Shown in pieces: positions 23,104-35,656 of a stretch of 64,000 nt of DNA; positions within the stretch are counted from its first letter, which is position 1, and each line of letters begins with the position of its first letter. The translations under genes and the position numbers were made by a program. The DNA comes from Chamaecyparis obtusa (Eukaryota; Streptophyta; Pinopsida; Cupressales; Cupressaceae), in contig BSBK01001114.1 of the NCBI GenBank assembly GCA_027943335.1, forward strand, positions 261,501-325,500. Reading direction: 5' to 3'. The notes under the pieces were generated by a model that was given only the letters and a program-made list of their open reading frames with translations, did not search any database and was not told the origin of the DNA.

Positions 23104-23539
23104 CGCAAGATCCTTGGTCCTTGACATGTGTAACGGCACCTTTTTCTCTCCAATCCAAAGATGACGGGATGTCATATAATTCAATATTGCCGAAGTTAAA
23201 TTCCTCTTTCCTTTTCCTCACCATTGGCAGGGACCATTTTAAACCCATCTGTCGAGCTCTAAACTCCTCATATTTGAGATCAGCAAATGCATTGAGCCCT
23301 AATTTAAAGGTGGAGTTAGCTCTCTTGTTGTGTTCCTCTATGTAAAGTAAGTTTTCCTTGAACACTTGGAATCTTAAAACCTTCTCTTCATCCCTGTAGC
23401 TTTTTAAATGTTGTTTGCACCAGTTATCAAACAGTTTTCGCAGACCATCTTCAGATTGAATGCCTTGGGTGGTGTAAACAACTGGAGAGAACAAGCCTAA
23501 GAGAAGGATTAGGCTTAAATTGATCCTTTGGAACCCCAT
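23104..23539 (-). CDS. Papain-like cysteine protease, exon 1 (signal peptide, I29 prodomain, start of mature enzyme)
   Basis: ATG 23539 starts a hydrophobic signal peptide (LSLILLLGLFSPVV), so the enzyme enters the secretory pathway. The inhibitory prodomain has a perfect ERFNIN pattern in EKVLRFQVFKENLLYIEEHN and the GxNxFxD motif in GLNAFAD. The mature enzyme begins IPSSLDWREKGAV and reaches DQGSCG with the oxyanion-hole Gln. The catalytic Cys would be two residues further on. The exon ends at 23104 within a Gly codon, followed by GTATGT, a strong donor at a position where plant papain-like genes commonly have an intron. There are no stops or frameshifts in 145 codons, unlike the transposon remains around it. 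Exon 2 is not in the window, so this is either a gene with a very long intron or a truncated copy. One family oddity is His where Pro is usual in GAVTPVKDQG. Confidence 0.85.
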
Positions 23540-23611
23540 TCAAAAAAAATGTTGTTCACACTACACAGCTGATAATAGCCTTCAGTTCTCCTTGTTTTGG
23601 ATATATGTGTG

Positions 23612-23626
23612 TCCTCTATTTATGGA
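23612..23626 (-). promoter_or_regulatory. TATA box of the cysteine protease
   Basis: Minus-strand CCATAAATAGAGGAC lies about 80 bp upstream of the ATG. That leaves a 5'UTR of about 50 nt if transcription starts 30 bp downstream. Its presence argues for a genomic gene rather than a processed copy. Confidence 0.55.
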
Positions 23627-23639
23627 AACAAATTAAAGA

Positions 23640-26392
23640 AGCGGTTTCTCGCATAGAAAAATATTTGGCTAAAATCATACATTGATATAGAAAGGAGTAA
23701 ATACTGGATCAACCAGATATAGGCAAGGTTTCTAGAGAATGAAAGAATGATTGAGCAGGATAGAGAATGTTCAAAGCCACTCTGGAATTTTGTCCGACGT
23801 TCTTTCCACCAATCCTAAGTCATTATTTTCTTATTTTCTTTTATTGAGTGTTAAAATAAACTAAATTAGATGTTCTTTCGTATCGGCAATGTAATAACTG
23901 GCAATTCACCTTGGTGTGCAATGGGTATGTCAAAGATATGGGGAGGGTACAATGAAATTGGTTTTTTAATGTTTAACATGTTGTAATTTAAAAATTTATT
24001 TTATGATAAGTATTATGATTAGTTTAAATTTAATATTGTAATTCTTATAATATCAAGAATAATGAAATTTTCATAACAATAAGAAAATGGATAGAATCTA
24101 CATATTTAAATGTATTAAATAAATTTATAATTATTAAATCTATAAATTCTTAATAATAATTCTGACAAGAATATTATATTTGCAATTTGTGATAGATTAG
24201 ACACACCTTTCAATAAATGGTAAATGACTCTAATGTGTCTCCTCTAACTTGAATATCATAAGCATTTCAAACTTGTGCTCGGTGAATGATTTTTTCAGAT
24301 GCAACTACATTTTGTTCTATTCAAATCAACGAACCAACTATTTACAATGGTCTTGCAAGGTTGAGATAAACTTCCAACCATTGATTTGAAAACCTAGCTA
24401 GTGCATCTCACATAAGGAGACGCCTTCAGTGTGTTAATAATAAACATAAAAATACATATAAGTAGAACCACTACAAACAAAGTCATTTTTTAAAACAATA
24501 ACATCACAAGGAGAAAGAGACTAGGGGGGCATAAACATAGATAAGTAGATATAGAAAAATACAAATATAGATAAGTTAAAATGCTATGTTCATCCCCAAT
24601 TTTTAGATTACAATTTTGATTTCAGATTGATGTTTTATCTTCAAGGTGTCATTTCTCTTTATGAATTTTACACCAAAAAATTGTAATCGAGGTGTTAAAA
24701 TATATATGTCAAAATATGCTACTAAAAAAATTGTGTAAAAATGTTCACCAATTTAAACAATAATGACAAACAAAAATTAAACAAATCTAGAAATATTCCA
24801 TATTACTAAACATGAAGACATTATATCAAAAAGAGCCCAAAATAGAAATATTCCATATTACTAAATAGGAAGACATTTTCCAAAAAACATAAATAAATAA
24901 ATAGGAAGACATTATATCAAAATGGGCCTAAAATCAATGCGATTTCCAACATCACACACTCATGGCCACGACATAAAAGAAGAAAATGGCAACTTTACCA
25001 TTCTTCCTCAAAATTTCCCAAATTGGATAATCATCATTTTCTCACTGACTTAAAACTTCAGTAACCCCTCACCAAGGAAAGTGATTCAGCGAATGTAAAC
25101 ATAGAGCATCGTCAATCAAAGCAGTTATAACCGCATAATTATCTCTATATCAACAACTCCACCATCGTGTCAAAAAAGCGTCCATGTGTTTCTCGTCATC
25201 CCACAACCTATGCTTATTAAAGAAAAAGCTTTTCTTCCATTTCCCTCAACATGCATTACATTCTTCCTCAAAAGATGGAGAGGTAGAGATATATGGGAAG
25301 GAAAATAGAGAGATAGAGATATATGAGAAGATAGAGGGAGAGAGGTAGAGATATATGAGAAGATAGAGGGAGAGAGGTAGAGATAAAGAGATAAACAAAG
25401 GGTGAGTAAAAGGGGGCAAAGAGAGAGAAGGATAATTGAATATTAACTTCCATTTTCTACATTAAGTCTTTTTTTTTTATATCTTTCCCCTCATCTCATT
25501 ATTATTTTTTTAATTTCTTTCTTATTTTCCTCCCTCGTAGTATAAATCAATTTACTTAATAATATATGTTAAAAATATTAGACTTATTCATTTTATATTT
25601 TTATTTAATAATATACATTAATAAATATAAAATAGATATTTTATTCATAAATAAAAATTACATATATTATAATAAAATAAATTGAATGTAAAAATTTCTT
25701 TATGTATTATATTACAACTATATAATTAAGAAACAACAAAATAATAATAATTATTCATATATAATATATAAATAATATGTATTATTAATAACTATCCAAA
25801 GTACCACCACCAAAATTTATGAATATGCCTTAATTGAATAAATAATAATTATGCTAGTTTATAACAACTATAGTATTCAAAATTTCACACCTTTTAATTT
25901 TGCTAACCTTTAATAACATTTACATATGCTAAAAAAAATTATATTACAGTGAGTCATCATTACACTACAAGGTGATCCCCAATTTTTATGTATATATTAA
26001 TTTAAATTTATTTTATTTTATTAATACTTATTTATTTAAGAAGCAATAAAGAGAGAAAGGATCACACCATGCACAAAAAATAAGTCAAGATTTTATTGGA
26101 CATAGATTAAGTATTACAAATTACTATTTTGTTGGTGAGTTAAGCATACAAATTATTATTATATAATCTGAAGCATATTATTAATGATAATTATATTTAT
26201 AATATATATTCTATTTTATAAATTTGAAAGTTTTAATATAAATATAATACAATACAAATTTCATATATAATATTTGTATTATTGTTACATATTTAATTTA
26301 TATAAAAAATATTATAATTTTTTTTACTATACATTATAATTTAATTTACTATTTTATATTATATTTTATGTAATATAAGTATTTATATTTAA
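23640..26392. other. Very AT-rich, no gene seen
   Basis: Long runs of A/T with frequent stops in all frames. The only structured part is the tandem repeat at 25286-25400. Confidence 0.5.
25286..25400 (+). repeat. Purine-rich tandem repeat, period about 32 bp
   Basis: Copies begin GAGAT near 25286, 25316, 25348 and 25380. The second and third are identical over 32 bp (GAGATATATGAGAAGATAGA..., then GGGAGAGAGGTA). The first and last are diverged or partial. Confidence 0.8.
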
Positions 26393-26412
26393 ATGTTAAA
26401 TCTTATTATCTG

Positions 26413-27495
26413 TAAGAGGAATGTAATGGCAGATTGGAGAGGTTTAGGGTTTCAGAAGGAGCAGGGTAGAACCGAACCTCAGAACAAAGGAAATGAAGGT
26501 TTCAGGCATCATCAAAAAATTTGTTATGATACTTGGAGAAGACCTAGTTGGCCTTATAATAGGAGACAGCATGAGGGTTTTAGGTTTAGCTGGAATGGAA
26601 GCTTGGGTGCGAAACATCCTCAGATTAAGGGGAGTTCAAAAAAAAGGCACATGGGTATGGGAGCTACCAGAATGAACCTGTGAGAAAGCATCCAATGGAC
26701 AGATATGTTTCTACTAATCTAGGAGGGCCTGTGGAATTTGGTTCAATAGTAAGAAAGTTTTGGAAGCCAAAGATGGCGATGGAGCAAGAGAAGCTTTTGA
26801 AATCCCCACCAACTTAGATACACAGCAAGATGGCCTCCTTGCTAGTGCAAGGTAAGGAATGGCTAGAAAAGATAGGTTTTTTAAAAAGTCACACCTTCTT
26901 TCTTAAATGGGGAGGGGAATAGACTATAGTTAGGAAAATTAAGGATTGGTCTGATAAACAATGGGGGAAAGTAGAAAGTCTAAAAACTCTTGGAAATGGA
27001 TTTTACATGGTCATGATGGCTTGTGAACATGATAGAGATTTTATTCTAAACAGTGGGCCATACATGCTAGAAGGGAAAGGTTTTTGTTTTAAAAAATGAG
27101 AAACAAATTATGACCCATCGATGGAAGTTATTACGGGATATCCAATTTGGATAGGACTGAAGAACTTACCACAAGAATATTGGAATGAAGAATCTTATAA
27201 GATGATTGGGGACAAACTGGAAAAATATAGCAGAGCCATGGAAATTGTGTATTTGGTTACCTTCTAGATGTTCTCTAGGGTATGTGTCAAATGGAAATCA
27301 TGCCACCCCATGTCCAATATGATTGAGCTAACTTCAAATGACGGGGTGTGGAAACAAGCACTCTTAATTAAAGAGGATTTAATGTTCTACACTGAATGTT
27401 TAAGTGAAGATCATGAAATAGATGGATGTGAGGTTGGAGGGAAAGGGAAAGCCTCTGAGGGAGACAAATTATTGCAAATATTCTTTAACCTTTAA
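26413..27495 (+). pseudogene. LINE ORF1 (DUF4283 nucleic-acid-binding protein)
   Basis: The Gly/Arg-rich N-terminal part begins MADWRGLGFQ. The DUF4283 core spans about 26860-27270: LGNGFYMVMMACEHDRDFILNSGP then PIWIGLKNLPQEYW. It is followed by VCVKWKSCHP and YTECLSEDHEIDGC, a damaged CCHC knuckle. Stops near 26922, 27098 and 27265 and frameshifts disrupt it. ORF1 proteins coat LINE RNA (family knowledge). Confidence 0.75.
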
Positions 27496-28341
27496 GAAGT
27501 TCTTTCTAGATAATAGGAAGAGAGTTGTAAAGAGCACTTATCCAAGGTTATGGAGTGGGAATATATGTTAATGGATCCAGAGCATAGAGACAATAATAGC
27601 TTGGAAAGAGAAAATTATTATGTAAGGGATTTACTGCCTTTGGAAGGGGATATGGGTAATTAAAGCATAAAAAGGAGGTGGAGTGTCAACAGAGAGACAG
27701 TTTGGATGGAGAGATAAATGGAAGATTTAATTCTGATGTGGTGTTATTTCAAGGATCATTGTTTGGGGAAATGAGCTTATTTCTTCATAGTAGGGAGTCG
27801 AAGGATGAGCTGGAACAATCTGCAAATCAGAACGTAAATATGGAGGATGGTAACCTGACTAAAAAATTACAAAATGGATTGTATGAAGTGTTCAAAGATG
27901 CCCAGTGATCAGAAAGACTGGACAAGCCAATCGAGGAAGGAGAGATTGATCTGGAATAGGGTAATAGGGTGGAGGTGAGTCTGACACATCTTTATGGTGA
28001 CTTTGATATGTCAAGAGTAAAGGACATTCAAATTTCTCCTATTAGAAATTTGGAGAACTCATTTGAATCAGTTTGGAACTCTAGTGGTTGAATGGGGTTT
28101 CAGATTCAGAATATGAAATAGAGGAGGATCCGGAGGAGGATTTCTTAGGACTAGAGGATGAGGTGGTGACATGTGAGAAAAGAACAGTGACACAATCAGA
28201 GGCAAAGGTAACCAAGGTTAAGGCGGGTGAAAAAAATAGAAGGGGTTGGAAGTCAAATCAAACTTTGTTGTTACAAGCAGGCAGTGTAGCAGGTCAAAGC
28301 AAGCTAAGATCGAGAAGAGGCTATGTGTCTTTCTAAGAGCA
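27496..28341 (+). pseudogene. LINE ORF1 tail and inter-ORF region
   Basis: Open stretches are acidic and low-complexity (EIEEDPEEDFLGLEDEVV near 28110), as in the C-terminal tails of plant L1 ORF1. No catalytic domain is present. Confidence 0.5.
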
Positions 28342-31300
28342 ATGAGGTTCCTTTATTGGAATGTCAGGGTTGCTTGATGCCCCTGACAAGATTTTCTTGA
28401 TCAAGAGATATTTTGATCAAGTGAGACCTAATTGTGTTTTGTTACAGGAAATAAAAATAAAAAAGGAGGTTTTTTTAAGTATAGAAAGAAGCTTCAACAT
28501 ATGGAAAAGTGTTTGGATGGAGGCTTGAGGCACTTCAAGTGGTTTGGGCTTTCTGTGGAAAGAGAATTCAGTGGATGTGGTTCTAATTCAACAAGAAGCC
28601 AATTGGAAATGGTTGAGAGTTTCTTCAAAGTAGTTGAGGGTTAGTTTTAATTTAATAAACATATATGGCCCAACAACATCCAGGTTAAAGGAGTTATGGG
28701 TGACAGTGTTAGGTTTCCTAAATATAATGAACAAGGAAGTTTATGTTTTAGGAGGAGACTTCAATGCTATCCTAAGTTGTAGAGAAAAGTTTGGGGGTAG
28801 AGGATGGATGAATCAAAGTCAACAAGATTTCAATAGTTTTGTGATGGATAATGGGTTAATTGATATCCCTTTTAAAAAGGGTGAATATACATGGACTAAT
28901 AGGAGGGTAGGTTTTGCACACATTGCAAAAAATTTAGATCATTTTCTTGTGGCAGGAGACTGGGCTGAATTTTAATGGACACGTGAGGCTGATATTTTAC
29001 CAATTCATGGCTTGGACCACTACCCAATTAGCTTAAATATTCAAGAGGAATCATTGCCAGTTAGATGCCCCTTTAAGTTTGAATCTATGTGGTTACGAGC
29101 ATATGGTTTTAGGGATTTAGTGCTTAAAAGGTGGATGTCTGATCATGATTTTGAAGGTAATAAGGCCTTTATCTTCTTTAAAAAATTGCAATTTCTAAAC
29201 AAAAATCTGAAGGTTTGGTATAGGGAGCATTTTTAGAATATTTTTAATCAGAATTTAAGGTTAGAGGAATCCTTTAGGTTGTTAAATGAAAGAGTTATTT
29301 TGCATGGTATGGGGGAAGTTGAATTTTCTCTTGAGAAATCTTTGAGTAAGGAATATGCGGAGGTTTTGACCAGAGAGGAAATTTTTTGGAAGCAAAAGTC
29401 CAGAGACACTTGGTTGCATGATGGGGACCACAACACAAAATTATTCCACAATTTGGTGACAATTAGGAGAGGTCATAACAAAAAAAAAAAAAATTTAGAT
29501 GAAAATGGCAGAGAAATGTGGGAGGTGGAGGACATTAATAAGGGGACTGAAGCCTTTTTTAAAGGTAGAGGGAAGCGGTCAACTTTAGAGACCGTGGATC
29601 TTAATTTGGTAATGGGGAGGATTCAAAAGTGTATTTCTCATGACCAAAATAAAATGTTAACTGATGTAGTAACTTTAAAGGAAGTTAAAAAAGCCTTGTG
29701 GGGTTTGGATAGAGATAAGTCCCTGGGGCCTGATGGCTTTCCAACTCTTTTTTTCAAACTTTCTCGGATATATTAGGGGAAGCTTTATGGGAGGTGGTGG
29801 AAGAATCAAGATCTAGAGGTTTGTTTCTAAGAGATTTGAATAAAACCTTTATTGCTTTGATTACAAAGAAGGTAGAAGTCACTACTTTTGAGGACTTACA
29901 CCCAATTGCTTTGTGTAACATTGTGTACAAAGTCATTACAAAAGTGATGGCAAATAGGTTGAAGAAGGTCTTGGATTTGATTATCTCAAGTGAATAAAGT
30001 GGTTTTTCACCAGGAAGGTCAATTTACAAAGGATTAATTATTGCTCATCAAATGATTCATTCAATCAGAATTGGGAAGATGGAGAAAATAATGGTGAAGT
30101 TATACATAAAATGAGCATATGATGAAGTGGACAAAGCCTTTATGCTCAAAGTCTTAGAAGGTTTTGGTTTTGACCAGAAATGGATTGAATGGGTAAAGAG
30201 TTGCATCACAACCCCTCAATTCTCTATGTTGGTTAATGGTAGTTCACGAGATTTTTTTGAGATGGAAAAGGGCATTCGTCAAGGGGACCCTCTCTCCCCC
30301 TTTTTATTTATAATTATGGTAGAGGTTTTGGGTTGGTTGATTGCTGGGAAAAGAGAAGAAGGGGTGTGGAAAGGGGTTAAAGTGGCGGCAGGGATTGAGG
30401 TTGTATCTCATTTACAATTTGTAGATGACACCTTTCTTTCTAGGGAAGCTTCAGTTAGAGAAGCAAGAGTGATGAAAGAAACTCTGGATTTGTATGGTGG
30501 AGTTTTAGGGTAGAAAATCAATTGGCATGAGTCTAAAATCTTCTTTTTTAATACACCCAGATGAAACAACAGGAGATTCAAGTAGTATTTTGAATATTCG
30601 AGGTGGTCTGCTACTAGGTAAATATTTAGGTATCCCCTTATTTAGTGGTAGAAATAAAGTAGATTTATGGAAAGGGTCGGTGAATAAATGTCTGCAAAAA
30701 ATGGATGGATGGAAAGGTCATTGGTTGTCTTCAGATGATCGAATTCTAATGTAGAAATTGATTATTTTGGCTATCCCTATTTTCTCCATGATGTGTATGA
30801 GGATTCTAAAAAATGTGATTAGGGGATTGGAGTAGAAGATGATTTTTTTTTGGAATGGGGCTAATGAAGAGGATAAGTTACCATTAGTTGCATGGGGTAA
30901 TATATGTAAATCTAAGGAGCAGGGTGGTGTAGGTTTGAGGGATTGGAACTTGATGAATGAGGCTCTGGGAGCTAAACTGATTTAGAGCATTTATAATTGT
31001 CTAGAGCAATAATGGGTGAGGATGTTAAAGGCTAAATACTTGGAATCGATGGAAGATGAATAGATTTTGACAATCAGAAACCCTCCAAAGGGGTCTACAA
31101 TTTGGAATTTCTTGTTGTCATGTAGGCACTTGATAACAGATCGCATCTCCTGTAAGGTTGGCAATGAGAAAAAAGTAATTTTTTTGGAGGATTCTTGGAA
31201 TGGACATCCAACTTGAATAGGTTTTTAGCATTTACAAGAGCTTAAGGATTTAACACGTGCCAAGTGGGAGGAAAGAGTAGTGGATTATATGGAATGTGTA

Positions 31301-31745
31301 GATGGCCCTATAAGGAGAACTTTGAAGTGGAGGAGTTGCAATGAAAATTGGTTTTCAAAATAGCAAAGGGAGTTATTGAGTGGCTTATTTAAGGAGAGAG
31401 ATGTATGTGTAGTGGATAAAGAGGATAGAGTGTATTGGTGTGCTTCGTTGTTAGGTCATTATTCAGTTAAGCTAGGTTATAATATTTTTAATAGGGTTGA
31501 GGATAGAAGATGTGATTTTGCAAATTTATGTTGGAATAAAGACTATCTTCCAAAACCAAGAACCTTTGCATGGCTGGTAATTCAAGGTAGAGTCCTTACT
31601 GGAGATTGAAGGAAATGTTTGGGTATTTATGGACCAACTAGATAGTTTATGTGTGAGGAAAAGGAAGAATCAACTGACCATCTATTCCTAAATTACAGAG
31701 TAGCTATGGACTGCTGGAATAGGATAAGATATAAACTGGTTCATG
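28342..31745 (+). pseudogene. LINE ORF2: endonuclease, reverse transcriptase, zf-RVT
   Basis: ATG 28342 gives MRFLYWNVR, the usual L1 endonuclease start. Endonuclease motifs follow: LLQEIK, INIYGPT, LGGDFNAILSCREKFGG and GLDHYPIS (Ser of the SDH motif replaced). RT motifs: LGPDGFPTLFFK, HPIALCNIVYKVITKVMANRLK, KGIRQGDPLSPFLF and LQFVDDTFL, where FVDD replaces the usual FADD/YADD catalytic box. The zf-RVT zinc region lies around 31400-31720 (GHYSVKLGYNIF, KPRTFAWLVIQGRVLT, ESTDHLFLNY). More than ten stops and several frameshifts mean it is dead. ORF2 performs target-primed reverse transcription. Confidence 0.9.
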
Positions 31746-32766
31746 GCCAATTTGTAAAAAATTGGATTGAATGGTGCGACCGTTGGTATGACGAAGGATG
31801 GTTTGAAGGTAAGTATTAAATAATTCTTTAGTGAATAAAATGATAAAAAAAGTAAATTTTTAATAATCATCATTAAAGGTCATGGGTATTTCATGCTAAT
31901 GGAGGTGACGAATGACGGAGGCCAATATTTATGAGATGGAATGTTTTAGTTGGACAAGTGTAAAAATTGATAGTTCATAGATGAATGACCTTTTTAAGAA
32001 AGGGTAAAGTTTTTGTTTGGAAATGTTGGTTTATGTGTTGAGAAAAATAGAGAAGTGTAGTGTGAGGAGGGTTTGTGATACTATGGAGGCTACATTTTTT
32101 GTTTTAGACAAAGCGCCAACAAAAGGCTCTGTTTGGGCCGGTGATGGATCATAGATTGAAAATGTTGTTAAATTGTCCTTCCCCATGGGTGGTGAAAGTT
32201 GTGCAAAAGACCTTGGAAAGCATCTTCCAAAAAGCAAGTCATCATTAGAAGATTAATGTAGATATTACTATGATGATTATGGCAGTGGATTTGTATTTAG
32301 GGGAGGAGATTCCAATGGTGAGGTGGGTAATGAACTCATCATTTCCAAGCGATTTAATGGTGGGCTTGGAGTCAAAATTGAAGCGGGCATTTCTGGGTTA
32401 TGGTTTCAATTATAGTGAGTGTTTTGAGGATGAACAACAAGGGATTGAGGTTGGGTGTTTATCCTTCTTATGGTGGTCAAAGAGGGTAGACCAACATGCC
32501 TATAAGGCACATATAGCTAAGGAATGGAGGAAGCATAAGGAGGAAATAAAGAGTTTTCAAGATGCAAAAGGTAGAAAGGTTGTTGTTTTTTCGATGTCAC
32601 ACTCGTGCAAGAGAAGGATGAAAAACTAGTGTTGAAGAAGGATGGTGGTGCATGTGCTTTACCCGCATTAAATCTACAATGTGGTGAAATTTTCACAATT
32701 TTGGCCCTTGACACAGTTTTGAAGATGACAAATTAATGGCATTCTGAGTTTAATTTAAATATGGAT
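31746..32766 (+). other. Unresolved 3' part of the LINE or inserted sequence
   Basis: A 119-codon plus frame at 32270-32629 (SFPSDLMVGLESKLKRAF ...) has no recognised domain. No RNase H motif could be found. It lies between the LINE zf-RVT and the inverted-repeat element. Confidence 0.35.
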
Positions 32767-33744
32767 GGGTGAACCCACAATATTGGGTTACACTTTTTTT
32801 CTTGAACAGACACTGAACTCTACATTTTGAAAAAAACTTTCAGATTCAGATGCATATTGTCATTAAACCGTTTAAATCAAAAGATGAAGTAAATTAGATT
32901 CTTTTAGGATTTTCTATCTAGATTCTAAATATATATTTTTATTTTTTTTTAATTGATTTGAATGGTGTTTTCTTTCTCCCACAAAAACTGGTATGTTACT
33001 GAAAACATCATTTTCAAAGAGTTACATTATTTTCATAAAGCATAACTTCATTTCTAAAATAGATATCAATGTGCTTCTTTCTAATTTAGTTTTGTAACAT
33101 CCATATAGAGGGAAAGCAATTGGTTTGACAACATTATCATTATTATTTCATATTTTATTAACATTTGAAGTTGACTAAACCGTAATTTTGACATACCTTA
33201 TAACTTATTGTGTATTTGTCCAATTTCATTTTTGTTTTTTTTGATAGAAAGAGAACTTCAATAGCTAGGGCATGGATATTTTTTAGAGTTTTTTTTCTCT
33301 CATTTACTATTTTTCCATAAGCGTCAGACATAGAGGTAGACATACGGTGAAATATTTATGTTTAGTAAAACTAAAAATACAAATTCATAATAAAATTAAT
33401 ATATATTAACATTATAATCATTGGAAAGATTTTTCTCAGTGGTACCTTACTACATAGTTAGGTTTGTCAAATGGATTCATTTGATTTGCCAAAAGATAAA
33501 GTCAAAGTGATTTTTTGTCAGCATTTTAATAGGTGCGAAGGAGACTCCATTGTAGGTATGAATGAGGAATATAGATGTTATATCAATGTTTTTTTATCTA
33601 AGAGGATTTGAGATAATAATTTGTAATTAATTCCTTCAAATAGAACCTCTCAAGGCTTAAATCATCATATTTTATTAAAAATGTGTTATTTCAAAAAAAA
33701 TCAGCATGTCTAAAAAAGTGTAACCTACTATTGTGGGGTCACCC
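32767..33744. mobile_element. 978-bp inverted-repeat DNA element (MITE-like)
   Basis: The terminal inverted repeats match at 30 of 33 positions. The left begins GGGTGAACCCACAATA; the right, read inward, begins GGGTGACCCCACAATA. Both continue to GGTTACACTTTTTT. The flanking GGAT at 32763-32766 and 33745-33748 may be a 4-bp target duplication. There is no coding capacity and the interior is AT-rich. The superfamily is not assigned. Confidence 0.75.
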
Positions 33745-34038
33745 GGATGGGTTGGGTTATAGTTGTAGCTGTGAGATGAGAACGTGGAATGAAGACAAAA
33801 AGTGAACAAAGATGATGATCTAAGGCATAGTGGTCATGTTTTGTATTAAAATATATTATAACTAATCGACGAGCCTACCCGAATAAAGTTATGTATTGGG
33901 TTTGATATAAATTATGGTGTTTTCATAGGGGCGATGCAAAGTTGATAAGTATGTAATGGATAGGGGTTAGGTAAGGTATTAGACCTTAGACACTTTTGGT
34001 TGTAATTGTTGATAGTTTGGATAGGAAGATGTTATGGG

Positions 34039-34043
34039 CTATG
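34039..34043. repeat. Target-site duplication of the gypsy element, left copy
   Basis: CTATG, identical to 45703-45707; five bases is the Ty3/gypsy length. Confidence 0.9.
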
Positions 34044-35641
34044 TGAATAAGTTAAAATTGGAGCCTTAACAATGCACCTAACATTCAACACTATTCATTT
34101 GTAATAAGTTTGTTTGTATTGGAATAGCATAAGCAAATCTGGAAATACTTGAAAATTAATTAGGTCAAGATACATACCTCATCATGAAATTAATTTAGAA
34201 ATACCTATTTTCTGAAGCCTATGCGGAGTTTCAGAAGATTATGCAACCAGATCTGGGACCAGGAAGTCATGACAGAGAAAACCCAGAAAAATTTTGTCTT
34301 TCCAACAGCAGGTAGTCTTTGACCCTCATAAAAGGTCAAAGGCTACATTTTTATTCTGAAGGTCAATTTTGACCTTGTTTGCAAATCTTGAAAGTTCAGC
34401 AAAAAGGGTACTCAGATCTGTCCTCTAATTCCTGAAACATCAACTGTAGATATTTGAAAAAGGGAGTTTTTGGGGTGGCTATATAGGGTTTTGCCTTAGT
34501 CAAACCCCCATTTTGGTGATCTCCACCTCCACGAATAGCCGATTGAAATAGAATGTGTGTGTGTATGTATTGAAAGTGTAATGCCAAGATCTAATTCTCT
34601 AGATCAAAACCCTAACATGAATATGTATGAAACAACAATGCATAGATTTGAATAAGATAAAAAAGCATACCAAGCTCCCAAGGCTAAAGTACTTCTACCA
34701 AACTCACAATTTGTAATTGCTACTCCATGATTGTATCTTTGAATGCTTGAAAGTTGGTAATGGTAGATCAAGGAAGAAAGGATCTCTCTTGCTCCAAGTA
34801 TGTGTTCACAAAGATGCTTAATGTCAACAATGGTTTGATCTTCTATATCATCCTCTTGCAATCTTGCATCTTCACCTTTCCTTGCTTGCTTGAATCTTAT
34901 TGTTCATGAATTTGTCTCCTTGAGAGCACTTAATCATGAAATTTCTTGGTGAAAATGAATGCAAATGAGAGTCTTTATATAGAGGTTTCAAGGTGAGGCT
35001 CCTAGAGCAATGTGAGGACCCATAATTCAAATTTCACCTTGAATTAAGGTCCAATCACAATAAACAACTAAGGAGGGAAAAAAATTAAATGAAATTTGAA
35101 TTAAAACCTTTCCACACTTGAATCTGAGGGCCCGACATTGATTTCGGGGCTTGTCGGGACCAAATTTGAAAAAGGGGCACAGATTCCGAAGGAGGTCAAA
35201 GATAACCTCATCTCTAACCTAGGTCAAGGTTGACCTCAACTCTAACCTAGGTCAGGGTTGACCTTGACTCTAACCTAGGTTAGGGTCAACCTCAACTTTG
35301 ACCCAGTGGGCCCAGATCTAGCCAGAATCAGGACATGAGATCCTGGGGGTGCCCGGAGACCTAGAAATGATGCCAGGATGGGACAGAATGCCAAGGAGAG
35401 ACTTAAAATCCTATGATGATTGTCATGAACGAAAATAGGACCTATTTCTAAGTCCTACCTAGAAAATAGATCCATGGAAGAGGGAAATTAAGGAGAATCC
35501 TCAGGATCCTAACCCTAATTTCACCTATAATGAAGAAATTAAGTGTATAATGCATCCTAAATGCAAGTCTATCATGATAAATGTACTAAAAGAGGGTGCT
35601 AAACCTATCAAGATGGAAGTGCTTCAATTTTAAGATATACA
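34044..35641 (-). repeat. 3' LTR of the Tat-type gypsy element
   Basis: On the minus strand it starts TGTATATCTTAAAAT at 35641 and ends TTATTCA at 34044. It aligns along its length with 44131-45702. A TATA box is at 34971-34983. It contains clusters of GGTCAA/TTGACC near 34310-34380 and 35185-35310. An 85-codon open frame inside (34604-34861) is not considered a gene. Confidence 0.93.
34971..34983 (-). promoter_or_regulatory. TATA box in the 3' LTR
   Basis: Minus-strand CTCTATATAAAGAC; the same sequence is kept in the other LTR. Confidence 0.65.
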
Positions 35642-35656
35642 TTTAGCCCCCACTTT
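35642..35656 (-). other. Polypurine tract of the gypsy element
   Basis: Minus-strand AAAGTGGGGGCTAAA directly precedes the 3' LTR start TGTATATC. Confidence 0.8.

Larger units (their letters stand above)
26393..34043 (+). mobile_element. L1-type LINE, main part (5' region to insertion of the gypsy element)
   Basis: Gene order is that of plant L1 LINEs: an ORF1 with DUF4283 and a degenerate zinc knuckle, then ORF2 with endonuclease, RT and zf-RVT. The 3' end was displaced by a Ty3/gypsy insertion. It reappears at 45703-45784, ending in an A-run. A 978-bp inverted-repeat element sits inside at 32767-33744. The 5' boundary is approximate; flanks are too AT-rich to define a target duplication. 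Confidence 0.8.

Noticed and set aside
25268..25453. Minus-strand ORF with repeated Leu/Ser/Tyr
   Set aside because: Translation of the 32-bp purine-rich tandem repeat; no protein family.
34604..34861. 85-codon ORF present in both gypsy LTRs (also 44691-44948)
   Set aside because: Its conservation is no better than the LTRs as a whole, it has no motif, and it lies within a regulatory repeat.
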